Source: Aristaeella hokkaidonensis
GTDB taxonomy: Bacteria > Bacillota > Clostridia > Christensenellales > Aristaeellaceae
Direction: 5' to 3'
Assembly (NCBI RefSeq): GCF_018128945.1
Contig: NZ_CP068393.1
Coordinates: forward strand, 186,001-250,000
Length of the DNA: 64,000 nt
The translations under genes were made by a program, and so were the position numbers. The notes beneath the pieces were generated by a model. That model saw only the letters and a program-made list of their open reading frames with translations, was not told the origin of the DNA and ran no database searches. This document shows, piece after piece, positions 40,853 through 48,849 of this stretch; position 1 is the first letter of the stretch, and each line of letters starts with the position of its first letter.

Positions 40853-41947
40853 TCAGTCATTATGGGGAGCAAGCCAGTCGGTGCCGAAACGGAGGGCAAG
40901 AAGGTCGCAGAGGGCGAGGGCAGTGACGCTGTCCACAACCACCCGGGCACGGTGTACAATGGCCGGATCATGACGGCCGTTGATCACCAGGGTGGTTTCC
41001 GTGCCGGTGCCGGGATTGACGGTCTGCTGCTCCTGAGCGATGGAGGGGGTGGGCTTGACGGCACAGCGGAAAATCACCGGCATGCCGTTGGTGATGCCGC
41101 CGTTTATACCGCCGTTATTGTTGGTGGTGGTTACCGGCTTCCCGTCCTTCATCCGAATGGGATCGTTTGCCTGGCTGCCGGTCATATCGGCAAAGGCAAA
41201 ACCGGATCCGAATTCAACACCTTTGACGGCGGGAACGGAGAAGAGCGCATGGGAAAGGACGCTTTCAACCGTGTCGAACCAGGGCTCACCGACGCCGGCG
41301 GGCAGCCCGGTAATGGCGGTTTCCAGGATGCCGCCCACACTGTCACAACGGGCAGCGGCGTTTTCAACCGCTTCACGCATGGCCTGGCCTTTTGCTTCGT
41401 CCAAAACGGCAAAGGACAGGCTGTTCAGCCGGGGCAAATCCACGGACAGATCCGTGAAGGGAGCGTCATCAATACCGGCGCAGCGGGCGACATGGGTACC
41501 GATTACAATGCCTTTCCGCCGCAGGGCGGCAATCGCAACGGCACCGGCTGCTACCAGCGCGGCTGTGATCCGGCCGCTGAAGTGGCCACCGCCGCGATAA
41601 TCTTCATAGCCATGATATTTGGCATAAGCCGTAAGATCCGCATGCCCTGGGCGGGCAGGACCGCGCTGATAATCCCCGCTGCGGGTGTCAGCATTGGGAA
41701 TCAGGATTGCCATCGGGGTACCGGTGGTGCGACCCTCAAAAACGCCGCTGACAATCCGGAAGGGATCTGCTTCCTGACGGGCAGTGGAAATACGGCCGGC
41801 AGGACGGCGCAGGGTCAGCTGGGAAGCGATAAACTCCTCATCCACAGGGATACCGGGAGCCAGCCCGTCAATGACAGCGCCGATTTCGGCTCCATGGCTT
41901 TCACCGAAAAGTGTGACGGTGAGGGAAGTGCCAAAGGTGTTCTTCAT
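40853..41947 (-). CDS. aroC: Chorismate synthase
   Basis: AroC makes chorismate with reduced FMN. The 364-residue protein has the three family blocks: GESHGAEIGAVIDGLAPG near 15, DLTAYAKYHGYEDYRGGGHFSGRITA near 106 and ALCDLLALRFG at the C-terminus. GGAG lies five bases before the ATG. Normal length, all conserved blocks present. Confidence 0.96.
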   Translation of the reverse strand: MKNTFGTSLTVTLFGESHGAEIGAVIDGLAPGIPVDEEFIASQLTLRRPAGRISTARQEADPFRIVSGVFEGRTTGTPMAILIPNADTRSGDYQRGPARPGHADLTAYAKYHGYEDYRGGGHFSGRITAALVAAGAVAIAALRRKGIVIGTHVARCAGIDDAPFTDLSVDLPRLNSLSFAVLDEAKGQAMREAVENAAARCDSVGGILETAITGLPAGVGEPWFDTVESVLSHALFSVPAVKGVEFGSGFAFADMTGSQANDPIRMKDGKPVTTTNNNGGINGGITNGMPVIFRCAVKPTPSIAQEQQTVNPGTGTETTLVINGRHDPAIVHRARVVVDSVTALALCDLLALRFGTDWLAPHND

Positions 41948-41964
41948 AACAACTCCAATGCTTT

Positions 41965-42003
41965 TAATTCATAATACATAATTATATTAACAGAACAATT
42001 ATC
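41965..42003. repeat. AT-rich repeat (between aroB and aroC)
   Basis: TTCATAATACATAATTA with AACAATTA nearby, built from the same short words as the other gaps of this operon. Confidence 0.6.
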
Positions 42004-42017
42004 GATGCCTGGAATAA

Positions 42018-43076
42018 TCAGGAGGAAAAGTATTTCGTATAACGCTGACGGAGTTCCTCCGGGGAGAGTTCCTGTTCAGTAAAGGTACCGACCGTATCCA
42101 CGAGGATGGAACGGATTTTACCCGCAAACTGCTTTTTGTCATGGACGACCGCCTGCATGACCTGATCCGGATCAGAGGAGCAAGCTGTGGGAAGACCAAG
42201 CTTTTCCAGCACCGGAAGCAGGCGTTTCCGGACAGAATCGGAACACATCGGCAGCATGCCGAGGGCTACACATTCACCGTGCAGCATCCCGTTTCTGACG
42301 TTCACGCTTTCAATGCCGTGGCCGAGGGTGTGACCGAAATTCAGGACGCGGCGCAGCCCCTGCTCTTTTTCATCCTTTTCAACCACATCCCTTTTCGTAT
42401 GAAGCGCGTCAGAAATGATCCGGATCAAGGCCGGAGAAGGCTGACCGGAAGCGAGCAGGGCTAACTCCGCTTCAAAATCAAGGGACTCAAAACGGACAAA
42501 GGCTTCCGGATCGAAACAAAGAGCCATCTTGACTGCCTCTGCCAGACCGTTTGCGATCTGGCGGCGGGAAAGGGTGGACAGGGTAATGGGATCAATCAGG
42601 ACGCGGCACGGCTGATAAAAAGCGCCGACGACGTTTTTGATGCCATCCAGGTCAATGGCGGTCTTCCCACCGATGGAGGAGTCCACCTGGGACAGGACGG
42701 TAGTGGGAATGTTATAGAAATCAATGCCGCGCATATAGCAGGCTGCGGCAAAACCGGACATATCACCAACCACACCGCCGCCGACGGCCACAACGCAGTC
42801 CCCGCGGCCCATGCCGAAGGCCAGCATACGGCTGAGCAGCATGCGGAAATGATCAAAGTTTTTGCTTGCTTCACCCTGAGGGATCCGGACAACCTCTGCC
42901 GCCAGGCTTGCTGCGTCAACGGTATCCGCATAGGATTCGGGCACGCCTGAATCCGTGACAACCAGGACCTTCCGGTTCAGGTTCAGCAGATCTCCGGCCT
43001 GCTGCAGGCAGCCGGATTCCAGCACAATATCATAACTGTCTGCACCGAGCGACAGGGTGATTGTTTCACGGTTCAT
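42018..43076 (-). CDS. aroB: 3-dehydroquinate synthase
   Basis: AroB cyclises DAHP to 3-dehydroquinate using NAD and a divalent metal. The 352-residue protein has VVAVGGGVVGDMSGFAAA near 95, TTVLSQVDSSIGGKTAID near 125 and NFGHTLGHGIESV near 243 with metal-binding histidines. GGGAGGG precedes the ATG. It is the first gene of the six-gene shikimate operon; DAHP synthase is not in the window. Confidence 0.96.
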   Translation of the reverse strand: MNRETITLSLGADSYDIVLESGCLQQAGDLLNLNRKVLVVTDSGVPESYADTVDAASLAAEVVRIPQGEASKNFDHFRMLLSRMLAFGMGRGDCVVAVGGGVVGDMSGFAAACYMRGIDFYNIPTTVLSQVDSSIGGKTAIDLDGIKNVVGAFYQPCRVLIDPITLSTLSRRQIANGLAEAVKMALCFDPEAFVRFESLDFEAELALLASGQPSPALIRIISDALHTKRDVVEKDEKEQGLRRVLNFGHTLGHGIESVNVRNGMLHGECVALGMLPMCSDSVRKRLLPVLEKLGLPTACSSDPDQVMQAVVHDKKQFAGKIRSILVDTVGTFTEQELSPEELRQRYTKYFSS

Positions 43077-43257
43077 CGGTATCCCTCCCTGAGGGAAACA
43101 ATATACCCGGGAGTCAGGGATGTCAATGTTTCATCGGCATTCCCACCGTTTTCCTTCTGTTTTTCAGCGAGTGCGGACTGATTTGCTTTTTTCAGCGGAA
43201 CATGAGATAATATTCAGGCGAAAAACAGACAAACGTCTGTGTTGAAGGTGAATTGCG

Positions 43258-44445
43258 ATGCTGAAAATCGGGCAGTTTACAGATACATTTCTGCCGATTG
43301 TCGATGGCGTGGGCCGGGTGGTCCAGGCTTATTCAGAGACGCTGTGTAAAATGGGCCACCAGGTAACCGTGGTGGCACCGATGTATGATACGGGTTTCCA
43401 GGGCGGCTTTCCTTTCCAGCTGGTGGAGTATGTGGGCAGCAGCGTGCCGGGAATGAAACAGTACAAGGTCGGAGAGGCCGTGCTGGACGCTCATTACCGT
43501 CACCGGATCCGGATGATTGACCTGGATCTGATTCACGCGCACAGCCCGTTTACCGCCGGTTCGGAGGCGCTTCGCCTGGCATCGGTCAGGAAGCTGCCGC
43601 TGGTAGCTACCTTCCATTCCAAGTATTATGATGATTTCCTGAAGGCAACCAGATCGGAATCCATCGCCAAGATGGGCGTCAAGCTGGTTGTGAGTTTTTA
43701 TAACCGCTGCGATGAAGTCTGGGCTGTAGGCAAAAACACGGCGGACGTGCTACGGGAATACGGCTATGAAGGCGAGATTCAGGTTATGCCCAACGGCGCC
43801 ACCCTGCGTACGGTTTCACCCGGCGACGTGGAGCAGGTGAACCTCCGGTGGAACCTGGGGACAGATCCCCTGATCCTTTTTGTGGGTCAGATGGACTGGA
43901 AGAAGAACATCCTGACGGTGCTGGAAGCCTGCGCGGAAATGAAAAAGGCAGGAACCAAATGCCGGTTGCTGCTGGCAGGACAGGGTATGGACATGAACGC
44001 CATCGGCCAGAAGATTCATGAGCTGAATATCCAGGACCGGGCGGAGCAGATCGGCCATATTACGGACGCCAGCCTGCTGGATGCCCTTTACGCCAGGGCT
44101 GACCTGTTTGCGTTCCCGTCGCTGTATGACGCTGCCCCCATGGTTGTGCGGGAGGCGGCTGTCATGGGTACGCCCTCTGTGATGGTGCGGAACAGTACAG
44201 CCGCGGAGATTATCCGCCACGGGGAGAACGGCCTGCTGTGCGACAATGATCCGAAGGATCTGGCACGGGTGATGACGGAAGCCCTGAAGGAGCCCGAAAA
44301 GCTGAGTCTGATCGGTGAAACAGCCCGGGAGACGATTCCGGTACCCTGGGAAAAAGTGCTGGAAACCGCGGTTGAACGCTATGAGCGGCTGATTGCCCTG
44401 GGCAAGGAAGGCAAACTGAAGGATAAACGGAAAAGAGTGCTGTGA
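43258..44445 (+). CDS. Glycosyltransferase family 4 (diacylglycerol/phosphatidylinositol glycosyltransferase-like)
   Basis: This is a 395-residue GT-B glycosyltransferase. The N-terminal acceptor domain starts IGQFTDTFLPIVDGVGRVV, and HAHSPFTAGSEAL and ATFHSKYYDDF follow near residues 92-125. The C-terminal donor domain has VGQMDWKKNI and the sugar-nucleotide segment PSLYDAAPMVVREAAVMG near 288. The pattern resembles clostridial alpha-glucosyl- or mannosyl-diacylglycerol synthases. AAGGTGA precedes the ATG. Donor and acceptor are not fixed by sequence. Confidence 0.85.
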   Translation: MLKIGQFTDTFLPIVDGVGRVVQAYSETLCKMGHQVTVVAPMYDTGFQGGFPFQLVEYVGSSVPGMKQYKVGEAVLDAHYRHRIRMIDLDLIHAHSPFTAGSEALRLASVRKLPLVATFHSKYYDDFLKATRSESIAKMGVKLVVSFYNRCDEVWAVGKNTADVLREYGYEGEIQVMPNGATLRTVSPGDVEQVNLRWNLGTDPLILFVGQMDWKKNILTVLEACAEMKKAGTKCRLLLAGQGMDMNAIGQKIHELNIQDRAEQIGHITDASLLDALYARADLFAFPSLYDAAPMVVREAAVMGTPSVMVRNSTAAEIIRHGENGLLCDNDPKDLARVMTEALKEPEKLSLIGETARETIPVPWEKVLETAVERYERLIALGKEGKLKDKRKRVL

Positions 44446-44462
44446 GAAAGCAATATAGTGAA

Positions 44463-44505
44463 ACCGGGCGGTTCAAGGAGCATATCCATGAACCGCCCGG
44501 TTTTT
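44463..44505. terminator. Strong terminator between convergent genes
   Basis: A perfect 13-bp stem ACCGGGCGGTTCA/TGAACCGCCCGGT with a 13-base loop is followed by TTTTT. Confidence 0.9.
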
Positions 44506-44511
44506 CATATT

Positions 44512-45594
44512 TTATTCGGCACCGATGATTTCAATCTGCAGGTTATCCGGACCGGTGAAACGGAGCAGCCGACGGCCGGTGGCGGGATCCCGGCGGTAAT
44601 CTCCCGGCTGGATTCCGTTTGCTTCCAGTCGTGACCGCACCGCGGCCAGACGGGTTGCGAAGAGCGTCAGGTACTGGGTTTCCGGAACAGGTTCATCCGG
44701 CGAACAGATAACCTGGATCTGTGTTTTGCCCATTTCAAAGAGATAGACCACATCTCCGGACTCCCGGCGGTCGATCTGCTGGCGGAGACGGAAACCCAGG
44801 CGTTCCACGAAAAAGCTCCGGATAGCCTCTTCATCTGAACCCCTGAGCGTGGTGCGGAACATATGCGTCTTTTTGGTATAGGGGAAGAGCGTGCTGCGAC
44901 GGGCATGGCGTTTCCAGGAACGATAGGCCCGGAGCTCACGCCGCCAGCCGGGATGGGTGACTACATAGCCGACAGCAATATACAGCAGCTGACCGATCAG
45001 CCCGCCGATGGTGTTGGAGATGATGTCATCAAAATCATACATGCCGCGCCGGGAAATCAGCTGCAGGTTTTCCACCATAAAACTGAGCAGCAGGCAGAAA
45101 GCCACGGGACGGATCCGGACCCGGGCCCGGAACCAGCGGAAGACATAGGGCAGCAGATAGCCAACGGGCAGGAAGATCATCACATTCAGGTAGAACTGGG
45201 AGATATCTTCCGGGCGGACAATGGAGATCTGGGAAAAGGCGGAGGAAATGCCCTCCGTGAACAGGGTATGGAACCATCCGGAAAAACCGGTGGGAGTGGA
45301 GAACGCGTTCTTCAGATCCTCCAGGGGCGCGATATGGACTGTATAGTATGCGGTTGACGCCCGGGAAAAGAAAACAAGCCAGGCAAAGAGCAGAAAATAC
45401 AGAAACAGCCCGAGGGTCAGGAGCCTCTGCCGCAGCCGGAGCAGCCGGTCAGCATTCGGATTGTCACTCAGTCCGCCTTCCAGGTTCAGCCGCAGGCTCC
45501 GGCAGATCCGCCGGTCCGCCCAGGGAAGCAGAAAAACCAGGAAAAGCACGAGGACGGTGATGACGACATTCATCTTTAAACTGTTGAAATCCAT
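44512..45594 (-). CDS. VanZ-like membrane protein fused to a VOC domain
   Basis: This is a 360-residue protein with two parts. Residues 1-220 are a VanZ-like membrane domain with about five hydrophobic segments (VVITVLVLFLVFLLPW, GLFLYFLLFAWLVFFSR, FYLNVMIFLPVGYLLP, MYDFDDIISNTIGGLIGQ). After a basic linker, residues 240-360 form a soluble VOC/glyoxalase-like domain (HMFRTTLRGSDEEAIRSFFVERLGFRL, ending LLRFTGPDNLQIEIIG). I do not know this pairing from other genes. It overlaps the phospholipase-like gene as TAATG, so the two are coupled; teicoplanin-type resistance should not be assumed from the VanZ label. Confidence 0.78.
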   Translation of the reverse strand: MDFNSLKMNVVITVLVLFLVFLLPWADRRICRSLRLNLEGGLSDNPNADRLLRLRQRLLTLGLFLYFLLFAWLVFFSRASTAYYTVHIAPLEDLKNAFSTPTGFSGWFHTLFTEGISSAFSQISIVRPEDISQFYLNVMIFLPVGYLLPYVFRWFRARVRIRPVAFCLLLSFMVENLQLISRRGMYDFDDIISNTIGGLIGQLLYIAVGYVVTHPGWRRELRAYRSWKRHARRSTLFPYTKKTHMFRTTLRGSDEEAIRSFFVERLGFRLRQQIDRRESGDVVYLFEMGKTQIQVICSPDEPVPETQYLTLFATRLAAVRSRLEANGIQPGDYRRDPATGRRLLRFTGPDNLQIEIIGAE

Positions 45595-46532
45595 TACCGT
45601 GTCTCCTTTTCAGGGGGCAGCAGGGATTTGACCCGGTAATTCCGGGGATCATCCGCAGGCAGGCCGCTCAGGTAAGAATTGTTTCCTATCAGTTCAGAGA
45701 CGCTTTCAATAGACCCCTCGCCATATCGGACCAGACGGTAGGACGCCTCAATCAGCTGCAGGGCGAACTGCCGGGCTTTTTCCCGCAGCTCCGGGAAACT
45801 TTCCGTGAAGGACTGGTCCGGATCAAAGGGATGCTTCCAAACGCGGTGCTCTGTGTTTTCCGGATCCAGGGAATGAAACTGGGATTCGGAATAAGCGAGG
45901 GAACAAAGCACGTCACGCTTTGTCCGCCGGGCCAGACGCGCCACCAGTCCGCGATGGTTTTCCAGCGCACGATAGCACAGCCGGTAACGGCGGCAGGAGC
46001 GGTTTAGCGCCGCCCAGCAATTTTTCCAGCCGTAGACTTCCTCAAAGACGGCGTTCAGATCCTGACGCAGGGTTTCCGGCAGGCGAAGCAGGGGATAATA
46101 ATGCCCGGTAACCGGGTGCTTTTCATTTTCATATCCGTCACGGCGGAACTGCACGACATCCAGGGCATGTTCCAGGCTCATATGGCTGCGCGGGAAAACA
46201 CGTTCTTCCGCTGTGACATAAATAATGTAGGGATGGGTAATGCTGTCCAGTGCGTAATGACAAAGGAAACCGGACAGATAGGAGAACATTTCCGCCCGGG
46301 AAGCAGAGACTTCCGCCCGGCGGAGCAGGGTGGTCAGGAAGAGACCGGGTTTCCCGGTGTGCATCCGACGACCGCGGCCTTCCCGGCGAAGCCAGGGTTT
46401 ATACATGAACCAGATATCGGGGCCAAACAGCGCAAAAGTATAAGGTTCGGGAAGCAGATATTCCCGAACTTCCTCCGGCAGGGAGGCCAGAACTTCCCGG
46501 CCGAAGGCCGCATGAACCGCAACATCAGGCAT
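45594..46532 (-). CDS. Zinc-dependent phospholipase C-like protein
   Basis: This is a 312-residue protein of the zinc-dependent phospholipase C/S1-P1 nuclease-like group. It starts MPDVAVHAAFGREVL, followed by FALFGPDIWFMYKP, HYALDSITHPYIIYV near 93 and HMSLEHALDVVQFRRDGY near 117, where histidines and aspartates can ligate zinc. No signal peptide is seen, so it may be cytoplasmic, unlike classical phospholipase C toxins. The ATG has AGGTGA upstream; an in-frame start 20 codons earlier lacks support. Confidence 0.8.
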   Translation of the reverse strand: MPDVAVHAAFGREVLASLPEEVREYLLPEPYTFALFGPDIWFMYKPWLRREGRGRRMHTGKPGLFLTTLLRRAEVSASRAEMFSYLSGFLCHYALDSITHPYIIYVTAEERVFPRSHMSLEHALDVVQFRRDGYENEKHPVTGHYYPLLRLPETLRQDLNAVFEEVYGWKNCWAALNRSCRRYRLCYRALENHRGLVARLARRTKRDVLCSLAYSESQFHSLDPENTEHRVWKHPFDPDQSFTESFPELREKARQFALQLIEASYRLVRYGEGSIESVSELIGNNSYLSGLPADDPRNYRVKSLLPPEKETR

Positions 46533-46571
46533 CGTTCTCACCTGTTCTTTCTGGGTGCAAATTACCCATTC

Positions 46572-46600
46572 AGTATAACAATTTTTGCACAAACCGACAA
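46572..46600 (-). promoter_or_regulatory. Promoter of the phospholipase-like/VanZ unit
   Basis: TTGTCG, a 17-base spacer and TATACT on the minus strand. Confidence 0.6.
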
Positions 46601-46606
46601 GGACAA

Positions 46607-46635
46607 TTGCCCGGAACGCATTTGTGATATATAAT
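46607..46635 (+). promoter_or_regulatory. Promoter of the carboxypeptidase-sensor operon
   Basis: TTGCCC, a 17-base spacer and TATAAT on the plus strand, back to back with the promoter at 46572. Confidence 0.65.
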
Positions 46636-46697
46636 CAAACTGATGACATCCGGGCAAAGCGCCGGTGAAAAGCCTTCAATCGAAGGAGGAGTTATAT

Positions 46698-47846
46698 ATG
46701 AAACATGGTTTACGGAACCTTACAGCGCTGCTGATGGCAGTGCTTATGCTGATGTGCCTGTGTCCTGAACAGGCTGCTTTCGCGGAGAGCGCGGCGGAGA
46801 CGGAGACCCAGGCAGCGGAGCAAACCAACAAGACAAAAATGTCCGCCTCAGAGCTCCAGGCCCAGGGAATTCTCACAGTGGGCGCAAAAGGTGAGGAAGT
46901 GACCAAACTTCAGCAGCGGCTGAAGGACCTGGGATATCTGGAAGGCAAAGTAGACGGCCAGTACGGCGGCGGAACCAAACGTGCCGTAATCGCCTTCCAA
47001 CGCCGGAACGGACTGACCACAGACGGCGTGGCCGGCACGGATACACAGAACAAGTTATATGCGGAAGACGCCCTGGCCGCGCCGAATGGCAGTCCGGTGG
47101 ATACACTGGCCGGAGACGTTCCCATGCTGGTCAACAAGGAACACCCACTGGCAGACGGAGAGTTTTTTACTCCGGCTGACCTGGTACAGCTGAACAAGGA
47201 ACTGAGCAGCAAACTGGTTACGATCAAGTATAAAAAGACCCGCGGCGTCAAAGCAGCCGTGGACGCCCTGAAAGAGATGCTGGAGGCGGCGAAGGAAGAC
47301 GGTATCGGCAAATGGCAGATCAGCGCGGGCTACCGCACATGGGACGATCAGGTCAGCATGCTGAATTCCAAGGTCAAGAGCATCCAGAAGAGCCATAAGG
47401 ACTGGAGCAGCTCCAAAGCACGCCGCGCAGCCCTGCGGACTGTGGCGGAACCGGGAAGCAGCGAGCATCACCTGGGACTGGCTTTTGATATCAATAAGAA
47501 AGGTTCTTCCAAATTCGCAGGCACAAAGCAGAGCGACTGGCTGAACGAGCACTGCTGGGAGTACGGCTTCATTATTCGCTACCAGAAAGAAAAGGAAAAG
47601 ATCACCGGCTTTGAGGCGGAACCCTGGCATATCCGTTATGTGGGTATAGAACATGCCCTGTATATGAGGGATCATGATCTGTGCCTGGAGGAATACATCC
47701 AGGGACTGGAGGACGGAAGCATCCAGAATCCGGCAGCCCGGACAGCGGATGACGCGGATTCCGGAAATAATAATGAAACGATTGATTCGGATCCGGGAGA
47801 ATCCTCGGATGAACCTTCGGAAGAGACAGAGGAACCCGCAGCATAA
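46698..47846 (+). CDS. Secreted D-alanyl-D-alanine carboxypeptidase (M15/VanY) with peptidoglycan-binding domain
   Basis: This is a 382-residue exported protein. A signal peptide (1-32) leads to a PG_binding_1 repeat (about 60-125: LQQRLKDLGYLEGKVDGQYG, AVIAFQRRNGL). The M15 catalytic domain has the zinc motif SSEHHLGLAFDI near 250 and EPWHIRYVG near 310. An acidic, low-complexity tail ends the protein. AAGGAGGAG precedes ATG 46698. It trims D-Ala from cell-wall peptides. It lies 24 bases upstream of the binding-protein/histidine kinase/response regulator genes, so it may be co-expressed with that sensing system. Confidence 0.9.
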   Translation: MKHGLRNLTALLMAVLMLMCLCPEQAAFAESAAETETQAAEQTNKTKMSASELQAQGILTVGAKGEEVTKLQQRLKDLGYLEGKVDGQYGGGTKRAVIAFQRRNGLTTDGVAGTDTQNKLYAEDALAAPNGSPVDTLAGDVPMLVNKEHPLADGEFFTPADLVQLNKELSSKLVTIKYKKTRGVKAAVDALKEMLEAAKEDGIGKWQISAGYRTWDDQVSMLNSKVKSIQKSHKDWSSSKARRAALRTVAEPGSSEHHLGLAFDINKKGSSKFAGTKQSDWLNEHCWEYGFIIRYQKEKEKITGFEAEPWHIRYVGIEHALYMRDHDLCLEEYIQGLEDGSIQNPAARTADDADSGNNNETIDSDPGESSDEPSEETEEPAA

Positions 47847-47870
47847 GAAAGATAGAAGCAGGTGAAACGT

Positions 47871-48848
47871 ATGCGTAGAAGAATCGTGCCGATCCTTGTG
47901 CTGCTTGTGCTGTTCCTCCTGACCGGCTGTGCCGGGAAACAGGAAACAGGCGGAGACAGCGCGTCTGTTGTGGTTGGCTTTTCCCAGCTGGGAGCGGAAA
48001 GCTCCTGGCGTATTGCAAACACTGTCAGCATGGAACAGGCCGCGAAGGCTGCCGGTTACGGGCTGATGATGGAAAACGCGAACCAGAAACAGGAAAAGCA
48101 GATCGACGCGATCCGTTCCTTTATTGCATACCGCGTGGATGTGATTGTTTTCTCGCCGATTGTGCAGACCGGCTGGGACAATGTGCTGGCGGAAGCAAAA
48201 CAGGCAGACATTCCGGTGATTATCATGGACCGGATGATTGATACCCAGGATGACTCATTGTACAGAGCCTATGTGGGTGCAGATTTCTACGCTGAAGGCG
48301 TCCGGGCCGGGGAATACCTGATCCGGAAGGCTGACACGCTGGGCGCTGATCATCTGCGGATCGTGGAAATCTGCGGTACGACGGGGTCCACTCCCATGCA
48401 GGACCGGCAGCGGGGCTTTATGGACGTGATCGGGAAGGATGAACGGTTCACCGTTATCGAAAGCGTGGACGGGGATTTCCTTCAGTCCAAGGGTGAGGAA
48501 TGCATGCGGGAACTCCTGCAGAAATACGGGACAGACGGCATCGACGTGATATACTCCCACAATGACGCTATGACGCTTGGCGCGCTGAATGTGCTGGAGA
48601 AAGAAGAAACCGCCGGATCCAAAGACATGATCATCATCACTGTGGACGGGGAAAAGGACGCAGTGGATGCCCTGAAGGCCGGAAAAATCAACTGTGTGGT
48701 ACAGTGTACGCCGCACCTGGGGCCTTCCGTGATGAAGCTGGTCAGGGATGTGACGGCCGGAAAGGAAATACCCAAAGTATATCATCCGGATGAGGGAGCG
48801 TTCAGTGACTTTGACGACCTGACTGATCCGGCGGTGGAGGGTTTCTGA
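47871..48848 (+). CDS. Sugar-binding lipoprotein (YtfQ-like), likely sensor partner of the histidine kinase
   Basis: This is a 325-residue periplasmic-binding protein of the sugar (PBP type 1) class. The lipobox LLTGC near residue 20 makes it a lipoprotein. The sequence GFSQLGAESSWRIANT, QKQEKQIDAIRSFIAYRVDVIVFSP and TGWDNVLAEAKQADIPV closely follow galactofuranose-binding YtfQ. ATG 47871 has AGGTGA five bases before it. It has no permease next to it; instead the kinase starts two bases after its stop. That arrangement suggests it presents a sugar to the sensor rather than to a transporter. Confidence 0.85.
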   Translation: MRRRIVPILVLLVLFLLTGCAGKQETGGDSASVVVGFSQLGAESSWRIANTVSMEQAAKAAGYGLMMENANQKQEKQIDAIRSFIAYRVDVIVFSPIVQTGWDNVLAEAKQADIPVIIMDRMIDTQDDSLYRAYVGADFYAEGVRAGEYLIRKADTLGADHLRIVEICGTTGSTPMQDRQRGFMDVIGKDERFTVIESVDGDFLQSKGEECMRELLQKYGTDGIDVIYSHNDAMTLGALNVLEKEETAGSKDMIIITVDGEKDAVDALKAGKINCVVQCTPHLGPSVMKLVRDVTAGKEIPKVYHPDEGAFSDFDDLTDPAVEGF

Positions 48849-48849
48849 T

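Noticed and set aside
37791-42003. Shikimate-operon repeats as a CRISPR array or a MITE
   Set aside because: Units are only about 7 bases and degenerate, with no unique spacers, no long terminal inverted repeats and no target duplications.
44512-45594. Teicoplanin resistance from the VanZ label
   Set aside because: VanZ-like domains are common in bacteria without glycopeptide resistance, and no vanHAX-type genes are nearby.
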